Shown here: positions 15,283-24,641 of the stretch, piece after piece | Layout of the letters: each line of letters opens with the position of its first letter | Position numbering within the stretch: position 1 is the stretch's first letter | Made by a program: the position numbers and the translations under genes | Notes under the pieces: generated by a model | Seen by the model: only the letters and a program-made list of their open reading frames with translations | What the model was told of the DNA's origin: nothing | Databases searched by the model: none | Assembly (NCBI RefSeq): GCF_029714205.1 | Contig: NZ_CP121648.1 | Coordinates: 7,293,501-7,357,500, forward strand | DNA length: 64,000 nucleotides | Reading direction: 5' to 3' | From: Methylobacterium sp. CB376 | GTDB lineage: Bacteria; Pseudomonadota; Alphaproteobacteria; Rhizobiales; Beijerinckiaceae

Positions 15283-17832
15283 TCAGCGCGGACGGAAGTA
15301 GAAGGCCTCGCCGGGGAGCGACCCGTAGGTGAAGGGCTCCTGCGCGCGGTTGGTGGCGGCGTAGACCTCGTCGCGCACGCGGCGGAACAGCATGTTGATC
15401 TCCAGCCCCGGCTCCATGACGTTCTTGACGAACGAGGCCGCGAAGGGGCTGTTGCTGCCGGTGCCGTCCTGCGCCACCTGCCCGTCGCGGGCCGCGAAGG
15501 CGACCAGGGTGCCGCCCTCCGGCTCGATCTTGGCGAGACCCCGCCCGATCGCGCGCGTCGCCACTTGGCGGCGCATCCGCGAGATGAAGGGGTTGTCCCG
15601 GCAGGCATCGAGCACGATCAGCCGCAATTTGCGCGCCCGCTCGGTGGCGGTGAGGATGCGCTCCACCGTCACGGCCTCGTCCTGCACGTCGCGGTCGGCC
15701 TTGAGGGAGGCGTCGACCGGGATGACGTAGTTCATGCCCCCGACCTCGAGCCCGTGGCCGGCGTAGTAGATCACCGCCCAGTCGGCGGTCTCCACCTCGT
15801 CCTCGAAGGCGCGCAGGGCCTTGATGAAGCCGGCCCGGTCGAGGTCGCTGTGGGCCATCACGGTCTGGAAGCCGAGGCGCCGGAACGCCTCGGCGACCGC
15901 CTGGGAATCCCGCCGCGGGTTGATGAGGGGCGAGAAATCCCGGTAGGCGGCGTTGCCGACCACCAGCGCCACCCGCCGGCCCGGATCCGCGGGAGCGGGC
16001 GGCGGCGGCGCCTCGGCCAGCTTGCTCTTGAGCTTCTGGAGCACCTTGCGGGCCTCCGCCTCGGCCGCGCGGGCGCGGTTCTCGGCGGCGTCGGCGCTGC
16101 GGCGGGCGGCCTCCTCGGCGAGCCGGGCGCGCTCGGCCTCCGCGCGGGCGCCGGCGAGCGCGGTGTTCGAGGCCGCGATCTGCGCCAGCAGGTCGGCCCG
16201 GGCCGCGGCCTCGCGCTCGGCCTTGCGCCTCACCTCCTCCTCGGCGGCGATGCGCGCCCGCGTGGCGGCCTGCACCGCCTCGGCGGCGGCGGCCCGGGCC
16301 TGCGCCGCCTCGGCGAGCGCCGTCTTGCGGTCCTGGTCGGCCGACCGGATCCGGGCCAGGGCCTCGGCCCGCGCCTCGGCCTTCGCCCTGGCCTCGAACT
16401 CGGCCCGGGCCCGGCTCTCCGCCTCGCTGCGGGCCTGCGCCTCGGCCTCCGCGCGCAGGCGGGCGTCGCGGGCATCCTCGGCCGCCTGCGTGGCGGAGGC
16501 GCGCTTGGCCGATTCCTCGGCGATCCGCGACTCGGCGGCCCGCGTGGCGCCGCGCGCCCGCTCGGCCTGGAGGCTCGCCAGCGCGGCGATGCGCTCGTGG
16601 GCCAGCGCCTGGGCGGGCCGCGCCAGGGCGGCGTCGCGGTCCGGCGAGAGGCCCATCGCCCGCTCGAAATCCGCGCGGGCGAGGGAGGCCTCGCCGCGCT
16701 GCTCGCGGGCGAGGCCGCGCCCCGCAAAGGCCGCCACGAAGTCCGGCACGGCCCGCAGCGCCTCGTCGTAATCGGCGATGGCCCGGTCGGGCTGGCCCGC
16801 CTGCCGGTAGGCGTCGCCGCGGAAGGTCAGGGCGACGGGCGATTTCGGGTTGAGGGCGATCGCCCGGGTCAGGTCGTCGATCGCCCGGCCGACCTCGCCG
16901 CGCAGGCGCAGGATCTCGCCCCGGTTGGCCAGCGCCAGCGCGAAGCGCGGATTGTGCAGCAGCGCCTCGTCGCAATCGGCCAGCGCCCTGTCGAGCTGCC
17001 CCGTCTGTTTGAGCACCAGCGCGCGGTTGGTGTAGGCCTCCGGGGTCCGGCCGAGCTCCACCGCCCGGTCGTGGTCCGCCAGCGCCCGCTGCACCTCGCC
17101 CTTGAGCCGCCACGCCTCGCCCCGCTGGCTATAGGCCTGCCAGTTGCGCGGGCGCAGGCGGATCGCCGTGTTGTAATCGGCGATCGCCCCGTCGAACTCG
17201 CCCCGGTCGATCAGCAGGGCGGCGCGGTTCTCGTACCCGATCGGCTCGTTGGGCTGCAGCCTGATCAGGGCGTTGAAGTCGTCGAGGGCCCGGTCGAGCT
17301 GGCGCTTGGCGAGGTGCGCGAGGCCGCGATTGGCGAAGGCACGGAAGAAGCCGGGCTCGCGGGCGATGGCGGCCGTGAAGTCGGTGATGGCGCGGTCGTA
17401 CTCCTCCTTGCTGAGGAGGGCGGCGCCGCGGGCGTTGAGCGTCGCGGCCGAGCGCGGGTCGAGCCGCAGCGCCTGGGTGAGGTCCGCGACCGCCCGGTCG
17501 TAATCCCCCAGCATCTGCCACGCGATGCCGCGGTTGCGCAGGGCGTCGAGGAAGCCGGGCTTGCGGTCGAGGGCGCGGGTGAAGTCCTCCACCGCGCCGC
17601 GCTGGTCGCCCGCCTGCACCTTCGCGACGCCGCGGTTGTTGTAGAGCCCCGGAACGACCTCCGGATTGCGCTCCTGGTCCAGCAGCCGGGTGCAGGCCGG
17701 GATGCCGGCATTCGGGTCCGCCATCGACCGGTTGCAGCTCTCCCGGTCCCCCGCGGCCGCGGGGCCGGCGAGGCTCCCGGCCAGCCCCGCGAGGAGCAGC
17801 ACCCAGCAAGTCAACCGGCGGTTAAGAGACAT
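15283..17832 (-). CDS. Secreted TPR/coiled-coil protein with C-terminal caspase (orthocaspase) domain
   Basis: 849 residues. A signal peptide (RRLTCWVLLLAGLAGSLAGP) is followed by about eleven tetratricopeptide repeats (residues 60-420, recurring LNNRGxAxxxxGxxxxAIxDF pattern). Next comes a long Ala/Glu/Arg coiled coil (about 430-590), then a peptidase C14 p20 domain starting GRRVALVVGNAAYRD. The catalytic dyad is intact: His in YYAGHGLE near residue 690 and Cys in LDACRDNPF near 743. The S1 pocket Asp precedes the Cys. Bacterial orthocaspases cleave after basic residues. The signal peptide predicts a periplasmic role, with the TPR/coiled-coil part as the protein-binding scaffold. The gene is divergent from the barrel protein, sharing a 221-bp gap. 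Confidence 0.82.
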   Translation of the reverse strand: MSLNRRLTCWVLLLAGLAGSLAGPAAAGDRESCNRSMADPNAGIPACTRLLDQERNPEVVPGLYNNRGVAKVQAGDQRGAVEDFTRALDRKPGFLDALRNRGIAWQMLGDYDRAVADLTQALRLDPRSAATLNARGAALLSKEEYDRAITDFTAAIAREPGFFRAFANRGLAHLAKRQLDRALDDFNALIRLQPNEPIGYENRAALLIDRGEFDGAIADYNTAIRLRPRNWQAYSQRGEAWRLKGEVQRALADHDRAVELGRTPEAYTNRALVLKQTGQLDRALADCDEALLHNPRFALALANRGEILRLRGEVGRAIDDLTRAIALNPKSPVALTFRGDAYRQAGQPDRAIADYDEALRAVPDFVAAFAGRGLAREQRGEASLARADFERAMGLSPDRDAALARPAQALAHERIAALASLQAERARGATRAAESRIAEESAKRASATQAAEDARDARLRAEAEAQARSEAESRARAEFEARAKAEARAEALARIRSADQDRKTALAEAAQARAAAAEAVQAATRARIAAEEEVRRKAEREAAARADLLAQIAASNTALAGARAEAERARLAEEAARRSADAAENRARAAEAEARKVLQKLKSKLAEAPPPPAPADPGRRVALVVGNAAYRDFSPLINPRRDSQAVAEAFRRLGFQTVMAHSDLDRAGFIKALRAFEDEVETADWAVIYYAGHGLEVGGMNYVIPVDASLKADRDVQDEAVTVERILTATERARKLRLIVLDACRDNPFISRMRRQVATRAIGRGLAKIEPEGGTLVAFAARDGQVAQDGTGSNSPFAASFVKNVMEPGLEINMLFRRVRDEVYAATNRAQEPFTYGSLPGEAFYFRPR

Positions 17833-18053
17833 GCTCTACCCCTTCAGACTCGATTTACCATAGCACGGCGGCGCAGGCCGCGACCTTGCTTCGCACCGCG
17901 CGCCCTGCCCGGACGTGCCGTCCCGCACTTGTGCTGCGGGCCGGTCCGTGCCGCGCGCGGGCGTCCGGCCGCACGCCGTCGCCGCGAGTTGCCAAGCCGT
18001 CACAGCCAAGGTTCGGCGCAGCATCTACGGTCCTGGCTCGGTGGGGAAAACGC

Positions 18054-19820
18054 ATGATTCGGCCAGCTCATCCACTTGTCGGCTCCGCGCTGCTCGGCGC
18101 GACGGCGCTTCTGCTGGTGCAGGCGGCGCCCGCGCAGGCCCAGCGGGCCTTCTGCCCGACCGTGGTGGCGGGCACGGCCGGCACGCCGGACCAGGCCGGC
18201 TTCGCCCTCGACAACGGCGCCTGCACCAACGGCACGATCGGCGCCTTCTCGGGCGCGGCGCTCGGCAGCCAGGCGCTCAGCAACCTGTCGCAGACCTCGA
18301 CCCAGGAGACCTCCCGGGCCACCACGGACGCGATCGGCGCCCGGCGCAACGCCGAGGCGCAGCGCGACCGCTCGCCCGCCGCCCGCCAGGGCAGCCGCGA
18401 GCCGGATTCGTCGCAGCGCGCCGCGGAGCGCGGCCAGCGCGAGGGCGGCCGCGACCGGACCACCGCGGAGCGCGGCGAGCGCTCGCCCGCGACGCGCGGG
18501 CGCGAGCGGGACGCGGCGCGCAGCCCATCCTCCCGCCGCGGCGCGGCGGCCGGCCCGCGCGCCCGGGCCGACGGGAGCGCCGAGCCTCGCGCGCGCGGGC
18601 CGGCCGCCGCCGAGCGCGAGGAGGCGGCGCCGTCCCGCCGCGCCGAGCGGCGGCCGCCGCCCCGCCGGGCCGGCGCGCCGGCGCGCGCGGAGACCGATGC
18701 GCAGATCCTGGAGCGGCGCGGGGCGCCCCGCCGGCCCGCGCCGGAGCCGCGGCAGGAGCCCGTCTTCGCCGAGCCGGCTCCCCGCCCCGCCCGGGTCGTG
18801 AAGGGCTACGACGCGCCCCTGCCGGTCGAGGCCGTGCCCCTGCCGGAGGGACCGCGCTACGCGGCCTGGGCCCTCGGCTTCGGCGATTACGAGGAGCGGT
18901 CCGGCCGGGGCCAGAACAACATCAATTGCTGCACCAATGCGGCGCCCGGCGGCTTCCCGACCCCGCTCTTCATCTCGATCGAGAGCCGCACCACCAGCGC
19001 GGGCTTCGTCGGCGGCGTCGACGTGACGCTGCGCGACGTCGGGCGCTCCGGCGACGGCGTCATCCTCGGCCTCCTCACCGGCTACACCTCGGCCTCGGTC
19101 GACATCACCAGCCGCGCCCTCTCCTCCAATACCGGGCAGGTGCCGAACGGCGCGGGCTCCCTGCGGGCGAACCTCGCCGGCCCCTCGGTCGGCGCCTTCG
19201 CGACCTACTTCGACGGCCCCTTCTCGGCCGACCTGACCGTCAAGGCCGACCTCTACGCCCTCGACGAGCGCTTCCTCGACCAGCTCGGCTTCTCGGCCAA
19301 CATCATCGGCGGCGTGCTGCGCCCGCCGAGCGTGGTGCCCTTCGCGGGCAGCGCCTCCACGGGCCTGACCAACACCTCGGTGATCGCCAACGCCAATTAC
19401 CGCATCCCGGTCGGCGTCGACATCTGGCTCGAGCCGACCGTGGGCCTGCGCTACACGGCCTCGGTCTACGACCGGAACGCCCTGGCGCTCGGCCTCGACG
19501 ACGGCCACCTGCTGCGCGTGCAGGGCGGCCTGCGCCTCGGCACCGACATCCTGTTCGGGCCGACCACCCGGCTCACGACCACGCTCACCGGGCTCGCCTA
19601 CTCGGACGTGATCGTCACCGGCGGGTTCATCCCGGGCGCGGGCTTCGTGGCCGCCGACATCCTGGCGCGCTCCGACGAGGGCAAGCTGCGCGGCCAGGGC
19701 ATCCTCGCGGCCGATCTCGACTTCGGCAACGGCGTCTCGACCTTCCTGCAGGGCGAGGTGCGCGGCGGCGAGAACCTGTTCGGCGTCGGCGGCAAGGGCG
19801 GCGTCCGCGTCCGGTGGTGA
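18054..19820 (+). CDS. Outer-membrane beta-barrel (autotransporter-like) protein
   Basis: 588 residues. A signal peptide (LLGATALLLVQAAPAQAQ) is followed by an N-terminal segment with Cys (RAFCPTVV, DNGACTNG). Residues 90-260 are extremely rich in Arg, Glu, Ala and Pro (many ER/RD repeats) and look disordered. The C-terminal 330 residues have alternating hydrophobic strands (FVGGVDVTLRDVG, GVILGLLTGYTSASVDI, DIWLEPTVGLRYTASV) and end in VRVRW, an aromatic C-terminus as in outer-membrane barrels. A surface or porin-like role is likely; the ligand is unknown. The start was set at ATG 18054 because the signal peptide begins there. It overlaps the next gene's GTG by 4 bp. Confidence 0.7.
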   Translation: MIRPAHPLVGSALLGATALLLVQAAPAQAQRAFCPTVVAGTAGTPDQAGFALDNGACTNGTIGAFSGAALGSQALSNLSQTSTQETSRATTDAIGARRNAEAQRDRSPAARQGSREPDSSQRAAERGQREGGRDRTTAERGERSPATRGRERDAARSPSSRRGAAAGPRARADGSAEPRARGPAAAEREEAAPSRRAERRPPPRRAGAPARAETDAQILERRGAPRRPAPEPRQEPVFAEPAPRPARVVKGYDAPLPVEAVPLPEGPRYAAWALGFGDYEERSGRGQNNINCCTNAAPGGFPTPLFISIESRTTSAGFVGGVDVTLRDVGRSGDGVILGLLTGYTSASVDITSRALSSNTGQVPNGAGSLRANLAGPSVGAFATYFDGPFSADLTVKADLYALDERFLDQLGFSANIIGGVLRPPSVVPFAGSASTGLTNTSVIANANYRIPVGVDIWLEPTVGLRYTASVYDRNALALGLDDGHLLRVQGGLRLGTDILFGPTTRLTTTLTGLAYSDVIVTGGFIPGAGFVAADILARSDEGKLRGQGILAADLDFGNGVSTFLQGEVRGGENLFGVGGKGGVRVRW

Positions 19821-20836
19821 GGGCGGCGCGGGCCGCCGCCGCGATGGGGCGGGCGGCCCGCCTCGCCCTCGTGGCGCTCGCCCTGACGGGGGTGGGGGGC
19901 GCCGAGGCGGCCTGCGGCGGACGCGACCTCTTTCCCCGCATCCGCGCCGAGGCGCCCGGGCTCTGGGCGACGATCGAGGCCGGGCGCGGCCTGCCCCACG
20001 CGGGCGGCCTCCTGTTCCGGCTCAGCCGGCCCGGCCGGGCGCCCTCCTACCTGCTCGGAACCCTTCACCTCAACGATCCGCGGGCCGTCGCCGTCCCGCC
20101 GGCCCTCGCCGGGATCTGGCCGGGCCTGCGCCGGGTGGCGCTCGAACTCGCCGAGACGCCGGCCGCCCTGCGCGCGCGCCGCGCCGCCCGCGTCCCGGCG
20201 GCGTTCGCGGCGCCAGCCGGCCACCGGGCCGCCCGGCTCCTGCCGCGGGCCGACCTCGCCCGCCTGCGCCGCCTCGTGGCCGAGCGGGGCTTCCCGGTCG
20301 AGACCGCCCTGGCGCTGCGCCCGGCGGTGCTGGCCCTGATGCTCGACCTTCCCGCCTGCGCGCGGCCGGCCGCGGACGGGAGCGGCGCCTACGCGGAGCA
20401 GGTCCTGGCCGCGCAGGCCGGGCGGGCCGGGATCGCGGTGGTGGGGCTCGAGACCCTGGAGGAGCAGGTCGGCGCGGTCGCCCGGCTGCCCGTGCCGGTC
20501 GAGCGGGCCCTGCTGCGCGCCGTGCTGCGGCAAGCCCCCGCCGCCGAGGACATCGTGGAGACGACGCTCGCCCGCTACGCCGCGCGCGACACCGGGGCGC
20601 TGCTCGCCTGGATGCGCGCGCCCGCGCTCCTGCCGGGCGATCCCGCGACCCGGCTGCCGCCCGCCTTCCTCGACCGGCTCCTCGACGGGCGCAGCCGCCG
20701 CATGCACCGGCGGCTGCGGCCCCTCCTCGACCAGGGCGGGATCCTGGCGGCGGTCGGCGCCGCGCATCTGCCCGGGCCCGCGGGCCTGCTCCGGCTCCTG
20801 GAGCAGGACGGCACGCTGGTCGAGCGCATCGAGTGA
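19817..20836 (+). CDS. TraB/GumN family protein
   Basis: 339 residues from GTG 19817 (GTGA overlap with the barrel gene); ATG 19844 is the alternative. The signal peptide is ARLALVALALTGVGGAEAACG. The TraB/GumN fold is indicated by LLFRLSRPGRAPSYLLGTLHLND near residue 70, the mid-protein GLETLEEQVGA, and the closing AVGAAHLPGPAGLLRLLEQDG. These are the conserved GT(L/I)H and GAxHLxGxxGL motifs. TraB-like proteins share the Tiki metalloprotease fold, with the His residues as likely metal ligands. It is probably periplasmic or membrane-attached; co-transcription with the barrel protein suggests a joint envelope role. Confidence 0.78.
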   Translation: MRAARAAAAMGRAARLALVALALTGVGGAEAACGGRDLFPRIRAEAPGLWATIEAGRGLPHAGGLLFRLSRPGRAPSYLLGTLHLNDPRAVAVPPALAGIWPGLRRVALELAETPAALRARRAARVPAAFAAPAGHRAARLLPRADLARLRRLVAERGFPVETALALRPAVLALMLDLPACARPAADGSGAYAEQVLAAQAGRAGIAVVGLETLEEQVGAVARLPVPVERALLRAVLRQAPAAEDIVETTLARYAARDTGALLAWMRAPALLPGDPATRLPPAFLDRLLDGRSRRMHRRLRPLLDQGGILAAVGAAHLPGPAGLLRLLEQDGTLVERIE

Positions 20837-20870
20837 GGCCGGCGGCGGGCGAGGGGCGCGGTCGCCCGCG

Positions 20871-22271
20871 TCAGCGCTCGTGCCCGAATTCCTTCCAGCC
20901 GGCCAGGACCGGATCGACGAGGAACGCGATCACCCGGCGACGGCCGGTCATGATGTCGGCCTGGACCGCCATGCCGGAGCGCAGGGCGACGGCACCGCCC
21001 TCCGTCGGGACGCTCGCCCGGTCGAGGCTGACGCGCACCCGATAGGCGCTCTCCTCACCCGCGCCGCTCCCCCGCGGCTCCTCCCCCGGGCGCGTCGGCA
21101 TCGCCCCGCCCTGCGCGCTCGCCTCGCGGCCCACGAGGCGCACCGTGCCCCCCACCGTCCCGTAGCGGGTGAACGGGAAGGCTTCGAGCTTCACCTCCGC
21201 CCGCTGACCCTCCCGCACGAAGCCCATCTCGCGATGGGCCACCGATGCCTCCACCTCCAGCGGCATGTCGTCCGGGACGAGGGTCAACAGGGTCTCGGCG
21301 GCGCTCACGACTCCGCCCAGCGTGTGCACTTTCAGGTCCTGGATCGTGCCGGACACGGGTGCCGTCAGGTGCCGCTCCGCTTCGCGCTCGCGCTCCTTGC
21401 GCAGGGTCTGGTCGGCCACCGCCACCTTCCGCAACGCCGTCACCCGCTGCTCCGCCGCCTCCTTCAGGAAATCCGCCCGCGCCTGTGCCAGCTTCTGCTC
21501 CAGCCCGGCGATCTCCGCCTGCAGCTGGCGGGCCTGCTCCGGCAGCGCGCGCGCGTCCGCGCGCTTGTCGATCAGGTCGACCTCGGCCTGAAGAAGGGTC
21601 AGCTTCGACGTGTTGCCCCGCGCGAACAGATCCTTCTGGGTCGCGAAGCGGTCCTCGGCGAGCGGCACGAGCTCCGCGTTCCGGCTCTCCTCCACCCGCT
21701 TCGACGCCAGCGCCGCCTGCTTGTCGGCGATCTCGCTGCGCAGCGCGCCCATGGTCGCGCGGTGCGCCGCCACCTGCAGGCGGAGCTGGACCTGCGTCGC
21801 CCCCTGCAGCGCCTCGTCCACCTCGGGCAGGCGCGGGATCACCGGATCCTCCGCCTCGCTCAGGAGGAGCCGCGCCGCCTCCGCGTCGAGCAGGGCCTGC
21901 ATGCGCTCGGTGCGCGTCGCTTCGAGATCGGCGGAGACTTCCGTCGGGTCGAGGTCGATCAGCCTCTGGCCGGCCGCCACGTGGTCCCCCTCCGCGACGT
22001 GGATGCCCCTGACCACGCTCGTCTCCAGGGGCTGTACCACCTTCACCTCGCCCACCGGGACGAGGCGGCCGGGCGCGGTCGCGACGATCTCGATCTCGCT
22101 CCCGCAGGCCCAGGCGACCGTTCCCGCCACCAGCGCGATCAGCGTCCAGGCCGTCGCCCGCAGGGTCGGCGAGGGCGGCGTCTCCAGCAATTCGAGCTCG
22201 GCCGGCAGGAAGGCCCGGTCCAGGCTCCTGCCCCGGGGCGCCGCCGGGGCGAGCGCGGTCACCTCAGCCAT
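20871..22271 (-). CDS. Type I secretion membrane fusion protein (HlyD family)
   Basis: 466 residues. The N-terminal cytoplasmic part ends in one membrane helix (ATAWTLIALVAGTVAWACGS, about 40-60). The periplasmic part has the biotinyl-lipoyl half-motifs (ATAPGRLVPVGEVKVVQPLE and HLTAPVSGTIQDLKVHTLGG) flanking a long helical hairpin (about 120-310). The C-terminal HlyD barrel ends in LRSGMAVQADIMTGRRRVI. It would bridge the ABC exporter to the outer-membrane TolC-like channel, which is not in the window. Its ATG overlaps the exporter's stop by 8 bp, showing translational coupling. Confidence 0.88.
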   Translation of the reverse strand: MAEVTALAPAAPRGRSLDRAFLPAELELLETPPSPTLRATAWTLIALVAGTVAWACGSEIEIVATAPGRLVPVGEVKVVQPLETSVVRGIHVAEGDHVAAGQRLIDLDPTEVSADLEATRTERMQALLDAEAARLLLSEAEDPVIPRLPEVDEALQGATQVQLRLQVAAHRATMGALRSEIADKQAALASKRVEESRNAELVPLAEDRFATQKDLFARGNTSKLTLLQAEVDLIDKRADARALPEQARQLQAEIAGLEQKLAQARADFLKEAAEQRVTALRKVAVADQTLRKEREREAERHLTAPVSGTIQDLKVHTLGGVVSAAETLLTLVPDDMPLEVEASVAHREMGFVREGQRAEVKLEAFPFTRYGTVGGTVRLVGREASAQGGAMPTRPGEEPRGSGAGEESAYRVRVSLDRASVPTEGGAVALRSGMAVQADIMTGRRRVIAFLVDPVLAGWKEFGHER

Positions 22272-24542
22272 GGCCGTTCGCCCCCCGGACCAGCGCCGCG
22301 TAGAGCCCGTCGGGAAGACCCGCGAGGTCCTGGTGCCGGCCCTCCTCGGCGATGAGGCCGCGGTCCATCACCAGGATCCGGTCGGCGCCCCGCACCGTCG
22401 AGAGGCGGTGGGCCACGATCACGACCGTGCGGCCTCGGCAGATCGCCCGCATGTTGGCCTGGATCGCCCGCTCCGACTCGTAGTCGAGCGCGCTCGTCGC
22501 CTCGTCCAGGATGAGGATGCGCGGGTTCGTCGCGAGCGCGCGGGCCAGGGCGATGCGCTGGCGCTGCCCGCCCGACAGGTTGGCGCCCCGCTCCTCCAGC
22601 ACGGTGTCGTAGCCCTGCGGCAGGTCGAGGATGAAATCGTGCGCGCCGGCGAGGCGCGCCACCGCGATCACCCGCTCCAGCGGCAGGGACGGGTCGGCGA
22701 GCGCGATGTTCTCGCGCACGGAGCGGGCGAAGAGCACGTTCTCCTGCAGCACCACGCCGACCTGCCGGCGCAGCCAGGCCGGTTCGATCAGGGCGAGGTC
22801 GATCCCGTCCACCAGCACCTTGCCGCGCTCCGGGACGTGGAGCCGCTGGATCAGGCGGGTCAGCGTCGACTTGCCGGAGCCCGAGCGCCCGACCACGCCC
22901 ACCACCTCGCCGGGCCGGATCGCGAGATCGATGCCGCGCAGGATCTCGGGGCCGTCCGGCCGATAGCGGAAGCGGACGCCCTCGAATCGGATCGCGCCCG
23001 CGAGCGCCGGCAGGTCGAGGCGGGGTGCGGCGAGCGCCGTCTCGGCGGGGGTGTTCAGGATGTCGCCGAGCCGCTCGACCGAGAGGCGGAACTGCTGGAA
23101 ATCCTGCCAGAGCTGGGCGAGCCGCAGCACCGGCTGGTTGACCTGGCCGGCCAGCATGGTGAAGGCGACCAGTGCCCCGATCGAGAGGCCGCCCTCCATG
23201 ACCGTCCGCGCGCCGAACCAGAGCACGGCGGCGGCGGTGAGCTTGGCCACGAGCTGGATCGCCTGGCTGCCGGCGGCGGCGAGCGCGACCACCCGGAACG
23301 AGGCGGCGATGTAGCCGGCCAAGCCCTCGTCGAAGCGGCGGCGCGCCTGCGGCTCGACCGCCATGGCCTTGAGGGTCTCGATGCCCGCGAGGGTCTCGAC
23401 GAGGAAGGATTGCTGCGCCGCGCCGTAGCGGAACTTCGCGTCGACCCGCGCGCGCAGCAGGGGCGTGAGCGTCAGGCTCAGGCCGACATAGAGCGGCAGC
23501 CCGAGCGCCACGATCAGCGTGAGGGACGGGCTGTAGGCGAGCATCGCCGCCAGGAACAGGCCCGAGAAGACGAGGTCGACCGTCAGCGTCATGGCCGAGC
23601 TGGTCAGGAATTGGCGGATCGTCTCCAGCTCGCGTAGGCGGGCGACGGTCTGGCCGGTCGGCCGCGCTCCGAAATAGGCGATCGGGAGCGCCAGCAAGTG
23701 CCGGAAGACCTGCGTGCCGAGGAGGGAATCGAGCCGGCTGGTCGTGTGCGCGAACAGGATCGTGCGCAGGTAACCGAGCAGCGCCTCGCACGTGGTGACG
23801 GCGACCAGGGCCAGCACGAGGACGTCGAGGGTGGTGAGGCCCCTGTGGACCAGCACCTTGTCGACGACGACCTGGAAGAACAGGGGCGTGACGAGACCGA
23901 GGACCTGGAGGACGACGGAGATGACCAGCACCTCGCCGAAGAGCCCCTTGAAGCGGGCCGCGCTGGGCAGGAACCACGCGGGACCTGGAGGACGACGGAG
24001 ATGACCAGCACCTCGCCGAAGAGCCCCTTGAAGCGGGCCGCGCTGGGCAGGAACCACGCGAGGCCGAACCGGCGTCCCTCGGTCCCGGGCGCGGCGTCGC
24101 GCGGGGTCAGGAGGATGAGGTCGCCGGTCCAGGCATCGGCCAGTTCCGCCTCGCCCCACACGCCGGGCGCCTGACCGGGCCGCTGGATCAGCGTGCGGCC
24201 GGGCTGGTGCCGGGCGAGGACGAAGAAGCGTCCCTCGCGGTCGCGGCCGATGGCCGGCAGGGGCAGCCTGAGCAGGCGGGCGGGCCCGACGCGCACGGCG
24301 CGGGCGCGAAAGCCGGCGCGGCGCGCGGCGAGCACCAGTTCGTCGCGCGAGAGCGGCTCACCCGGGCGCCCGTTCTCGTGGGCGATGCGGGCCCCGTCCA
24401 CGGCGCGCTGGCACAGGGCGGCGATCAGGACGAGGGAGGCGACCCCGGTATCCAGGGCCTGCGGGGGCTCGGTGCCGTCGCCGGCGGGGCCGTGCGGGGG
24501 AGTGGCGGAGGGGTGCAAGGCAGGCTCGCGCGGGAGTGGCAT
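22264..24542 (-). pseudogene. Type I secretion ABC exporter (HlyB/LapB type), frameshifted by an 80-bp duplication
   Basis: Domains in order are an N-terminal C39 peptidase-like domain lacking the catalytic Cys (DTGVASLVLIAALCQRAVDG), a membrane domain beginning at LPSAARFKGLFGEVLVISVV, and an ATPase. The ATPase has GRSGSGKST, LSGGQRQRIALARAL and ILILDEATSALD intact. A perfect 80-bp tandem duplication (23901-24060) repeats the codons of WFLPSAARFKGLFGEV and shifts the frame by two. From the N-terminus translation therefore runs out of frame and stops at 23604. Removing one copy restores one 730-residue protein. The exporter is non-functional as written, unless the duplication is an assembly artefact or reverts by slippage/recombination. 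Confidence 0.85.
23901..24060. repeat. Perfect 80-bp tandem duplication in the ABC exporter gene
   Basis: Bases 23901-23980 and 23981-24060 are identical, each starting GGACCTGGAGG and ending GAACCACGCG. Since 80 is not a multiple of 3, the reading frame is broken. Confidence 0.97.
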
Positions 24543-24641
24543 GGGCCGTCGCGCCGGCGCGGCCGGGTGGGGCCGTCGCCTCGCACGGGGTGGCGCGGCC
24601 GGCCCTGCCGGAAGGCGGGCCGGCCGGTCGCGAGGCGCGGC

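Noticed and set aside
15133..18057. Forward-strand open frame of 974 codons across the caspase gene
   Set aside because: An antisense shadow caused by high G+C. The reverse strand carries clear TPR and caspase motifs, whereas this frame is Arg/Gly/Leu-rich without structure.
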